This document shows, in pieces, positions 8,861-10,523 of a DNA stretch of 10,523 nt. The DNA lies in NCBI GenBank assembly GCA_025936015.1, contig JAICUE010000052.1, positions 1 through 10,523 of the forward strand, read 5' to 3'. The DNA comes from Gemmatimonadaceae bacterium (GTDB taxonomy: Bacteria > Gemmatimonadota > Gemmatimonadetes > Gemmatimonadales > Gemmatimonadaceae). A program made the position numbers and the translations under genes. Each line of letters starts with the position of its first letter. Position 1 is the first letter of the stretch. Below the pieces are notes generated by a model. That model saw only the letters and a list, made by a program, of their open reading frames with translations, did no database searches and had not been told where the DNA came from.

Positions 8861-10078
8861 TCATCCGCCCCCGAGCAGCTGGAGCGGGAACGCCGCGAGC
8901 AGGATCGCGCATGACATCACCGCGATCGCGATCAGCGCGACGTTCGCGATGATGCCGTTCACCGATTTCCCCATCACGTCGCGGTCGTTCATCAGGACGA
9001 CCATCGGGACGACGGTCACCGGCAGGCTCGCCGCGGTGAGCACCATCGAGATGTTCGTCAGGCCGAGCACGTTCACGCCGAGGACCACCGGAATCGCCGC
9101 GAGCAGGAGGACCGCCGTGTAGGTCACGCTGAACCGCGAGTCCTTCGACGGCCGCAGGTTCTCGCTCCACGACCATCCGAGCCCCTGCGCGAGCATGTAG
9201 GCGATCGCAAGCGCGATCTCCAGCGTCGTACCGAAGCAGGTGACGCCTAACGTCGCGAGAAAGAAGACGAAGCCGGGATGGGAGAGCGCCGGCGTCATGA
9301 TGAGCGCGAGCTGCTCGTATGCATCGATGTGGATGTGGCGCGGCAGGAAGACGAGTGCCGCGACCACCACCACCATCAACGAGAGCCCACCACCGAAGAC
9401 GTTCCCGAGCAGCGACGTGACGCGATTCACGCCGAGATGCTCGTGGTTCCAGCCATCCTCGATCGCGCCGGCCGAATAGAACATGTAGAGGTAAGGGCTG
9501 ATCGACGCGCCGAGGATGCTGACGGCGAGGTACCAGTACCGCGCGGTATCGTGCGTGGGGCGCGTCGGGATCAGCCCGGCTCCGACCGAGAGCCAGCGGG
9601 GATGCAGCGCCGCCGCGGCGATGGCGAAGATGATCGAGACGAGCCCGAAGTAGGCCGCGCCCTTCTCGACGATGCCGAATGTCCCGCGCCAGAGCAGCAG
9701 CCAGGCGAGGAACGCGATGGGCAACGCCCAGATCTCGAAGCGCACGCCGGACGCAATCTGCAGCGCGAGCGCGACACCACCGATTTCGGCGGAGAGCACG
9801 AGCAGGCTCACGACCAGCCCGACGACGAGTGGAAGCAGGAAGAAGCGTATCCCGAATCGCTCGCGCAGCTGGTCGACGAGCGTCCGGTTGCTCACTGCCG
9901 CGAGCCGGCCACTCGCCTCCATCAACACCATCAGCGAGATGCTTCCGAGCAGCACTGCCCAGCCGAGCTGAAAGCCGAACTCCGCGCCGCCCTGCGCCGA
10001 GGTGGCAAGAGATCCGACCTCGAGAAACCCACCGATCCCGGTGACGACGCCTAACGCGACCTCGGCGACCTTGCTCAT
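8861..10078 (-). CDS. NRAMP-superfamily divalent-metal transporter with altered metal site
   Basis: This is a 405-residue inner-membrane protein with about 11 hydrophobic helices. NRAMP features include the TM1 block TGIGGFLEVGSLATSAQGG (13-31), SGRLAAVSNRTLVDQLRERFG after TM2 (split here as SGRLAAVSNRT, 56-66, and LVDQLRERFG, 67-76), and AEIGGVALALQIASGV in TM3 (97-112). The canonical NRAMP TM1 metal motif Asp-Pro-Gly-Asn is replaced by Glu20-Val21-Gly22-Ser23, and the TM6 Met-Pro-His motif by Ser194-Pro195-Tyr196 in SISPYLYMF. NRAMP proteins usually import Mn2+ or Fe2+ with protons. These changes suggest another ion or altered coupling, as in the known NRAMP-related branches. The ATG start overlaps the stop of the upstream lipoprotein gene (ATGA). 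Superfamily membership is firm; the substrate is not. Confidence 0.9.
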   Translation of the reverse strand: MSKVAEVALGVVTGIGGFLEVGSLATSAQGGAEFGFQLGWAVLLGSISLMVLMEASGRLAAVSNRTLVDQLRERFGIRFFLLPLVVGLVVSLLVLSAEIGGVALALQIASGVRFEIWALPIAFLAWLLLWRGTFGIVEKGAAYFGLVSIIFAIAAAALHPRWLSVGAGLIPTRPTHDTARYWYLAVSILGASISPYLYMFYSAGAIEDGWNHEHLGVNRVTSLLGNVFGGGLSLMVVVVAALVFLPRHIHIDAYEQLALIMTPALSHPGFVFFLATLGVTCFGTTLEIALAIAYMLAQGLGWSWSENLRPSKDSRFSVTYTAVLLLAAIPVVLGVNVLGLTNISMVLTAASLPVTVVPMVVLMNDRDVMGKSVNGIIANVALIAIAVMSCAILLAAFPLQLLGGG

Positions 10079-10407
10079 GGCCCGACGCGGTCGAGGCGGG
10101 CGAGCGACGCGCGCAATCCCGCGTTCGCTGCAACCAGGCTGTCGCGCTCCGCGGGTTTGGCGGCAGGGACCGACTGCTCACCCGCCTTTACCGCCTTGCG
10201 CGCCTCATCGCGAAGCTGGTCAACGTAGCGCGGCGTGACCCAGCCGCGCAGTCGCGCCTCGGCGGCGAGATCGATCGTGGCACGCCACGATTGGAGAGTC
10301 TCGATCTGCTTGCTCGCGCCACCGCCTCCGCAGGCGCTCATCGCGCCGGCGAACAGAAGGACTACACAGTACGAACGTGGTGACCGGCGTGGAGTGCGCG
10401 TCGGCAT
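10075..10407 (-). CDS. Small lipoprotein of unknown function
   Basis: From ATG 10407 the product has 110 residues. A basic N-region (MPTRTPRRSPR) and hydrophobic stretch (about 14-22) end in lipobox MSAC with Cys26, followed by GGGG, which is a classic lipoprotein signal. The mature part (about 85 residues) is Ala/Arg/Lys-rich and helical, for example QSWRATIDLAAEARLRGWVT and DQLRDEARKAVKAGEQ. It has no enzyme motif. The open frame continues to 10476, but starts upstream would put an Arg-rich tail before the signal and run through the 11-bp hairpin. The stop overlaps the NRAMP start by 4 nt, so the lipoprotein is the first gene of that operon. It may help stabilise or assist the operon at the envelope; I do not recognise the family. 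Confidence 0.8.
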   Translation of the reverse strand: MPTRTPRRSPRSYCVVLLFAGAMSACGGGGASKQIETLQSWRATIDLAAEARLRGWVTPRYVDQLRDEARKAVKAGEQSVPAAKPAERDSLVAANAGLRASLARLDRVGP

Positions 10408-10432
10408 CGTCGAGTGAGTGAACCGCGTGCGC

Positions 10433-10465
10433 GTCCGGCGGAACGGAAGGCAGCTTCCGCCGGAC
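10433..10465 (-). terminator. 11-bp hairpin between a minus-strand gene end and the lipoprotein gene
   Basis: The arms GTCCGGCGGAA (10433-10443) and TTCCGCCGGAC (10455-10465) pair perfectly with an 11-nt loop. It lies 13 nt past the stop of the gene entering from the right and 25 nt before the lipoprotein ATG. It has no U-tract on the minus strand. It may be a terminator-like or mRNA-end-stabilising structure, or a 5'-leader element of the lipoprotein-NRAMP operon. Confidence 0.5.
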
Positions 10466-10472
10466 CGCCGCC

Positions 10473-10495
10473 CCACGATCAGGGCTTGATCGTGG
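10473..10495 (-). other. 9-bp hairpin overlapping a stop codon
   Basis: The arms CCACGATCA (10473-10481) and TGATCGTGG (10487-10495) pair perfectly around GGGCT. The minus-strand TGA stop (10481-10479) lies in one arm. With the neighbouring 11-bp hairpin it forms a tandem stem-loop at the end of the right-hand gene. Confidence 0.6.
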
Positions 10496-10523
10496 TGACG
10501 CTGTCCTTCTTCTCGCCCTTCGC
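10479..10523 (-). CDS. 3' end of an unidentified gene entering from the right edge
   Basis: Read on the minus strand, the window edge is in frame through AKGEKKDSVTTIKP and a TGA at 10481-10479. Codon choice (GGC, GAG, AAG, GAC, AGC, GTC, ACC) fits a coding sequence of this genome, and the stop sits just before the tandem hairpins, as expected at a gene end. Fourteen residues are too few to name the product. Confidence 0.55.
   Translation of the reverse strand, partial: AKGEKKDSVTTIKP

Noticed and set aside
2993..10078. CutA and the NRAMP-like transporter as one metal-homeostasis island
   Set aside because: They lie in separate convergent operons about 5.5 kb apart with an unrelated exporter between them; nothing in the sequence links their regulation.
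8856..10181. A 441-codon minus-strand open frame overlapping the NRAMP gene
   Set aside because: It is out of frame with the NRAMP reading, which has clear helices and family motifs; this product is Arg/Ala-rich without structure.

Overview
This is a 10.5-kb GC-rich bacterial chromosomal window, densely packed with genes. The strong C/G third-position bias, the GTG starts and the mix of genes suggest a free-living soil or sediment bacterium. My guess is Gemmatimonadota or a neighbouring phylum, but no rRNA or lineage marker confirms it. No tRNA, rRNA, CRISPR array, insertion sequence or phage gene was seen, and no gene-free stretch exceeds about 170 bases.

Layout. (1) Positions 1-2822, minus strand: uvrA, the damage-recognition ATPase of nucleotide excision repair, with 940 codons visible and only the extreme C-terminus cut off by the window edge. 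(2) 2823-2992: a 170-bp divergent intergenic region that must hold the promoters of uvrA and of the plus-strand genes. (3) 2993-8148, plus strand: a tight run of five genes. These are cutA; a cytoplasmic TPR protein; a membrane-anchored, periplasm-facing transglutaminase-like protein with an intact Cys-His-Asp triad; an ABC ATPase; and a 12-helix permease that looks like two fused ABC-2 half-transporters. Gaps are 1, 10 and 44 nt, followed by an 8-nt overlap. The 44-nt gap carries a perfect 11-bp hairpin that may separate expression of the first three genes from the exporter. (4) 8156-10407, minus strand: a second compact operon, transcribed toward the first. In transcription order it encodes a small lipoprotein, an NRAMP-superfamily transporter with an altered metal site, and two small PRC-barrel-like proteins, joined by 4-nt overlaps or a 1-nt gap. 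(5) 10408-10523: tandem hairpins and the last 14 codons of another minus-strand gene.

How the genes may work together. The ABC ATPase and permease form one exporter, probably functioning with the periplasmic transglutaminase-like enzyme. The NRAMP protein is the transporter of the second operon, and the two PRC-barrel proteins are plausible cytoplasmic sensors or regulators for it. Both ideas are inferences from gene order.

The most unusual signal is not a gene. The octamer CGTTAGGC occurs eight times exactly and once with a final-base change, far above chance for this composition. It supplies every TTA leucine codon and both TAG stop codons that I found in the window.
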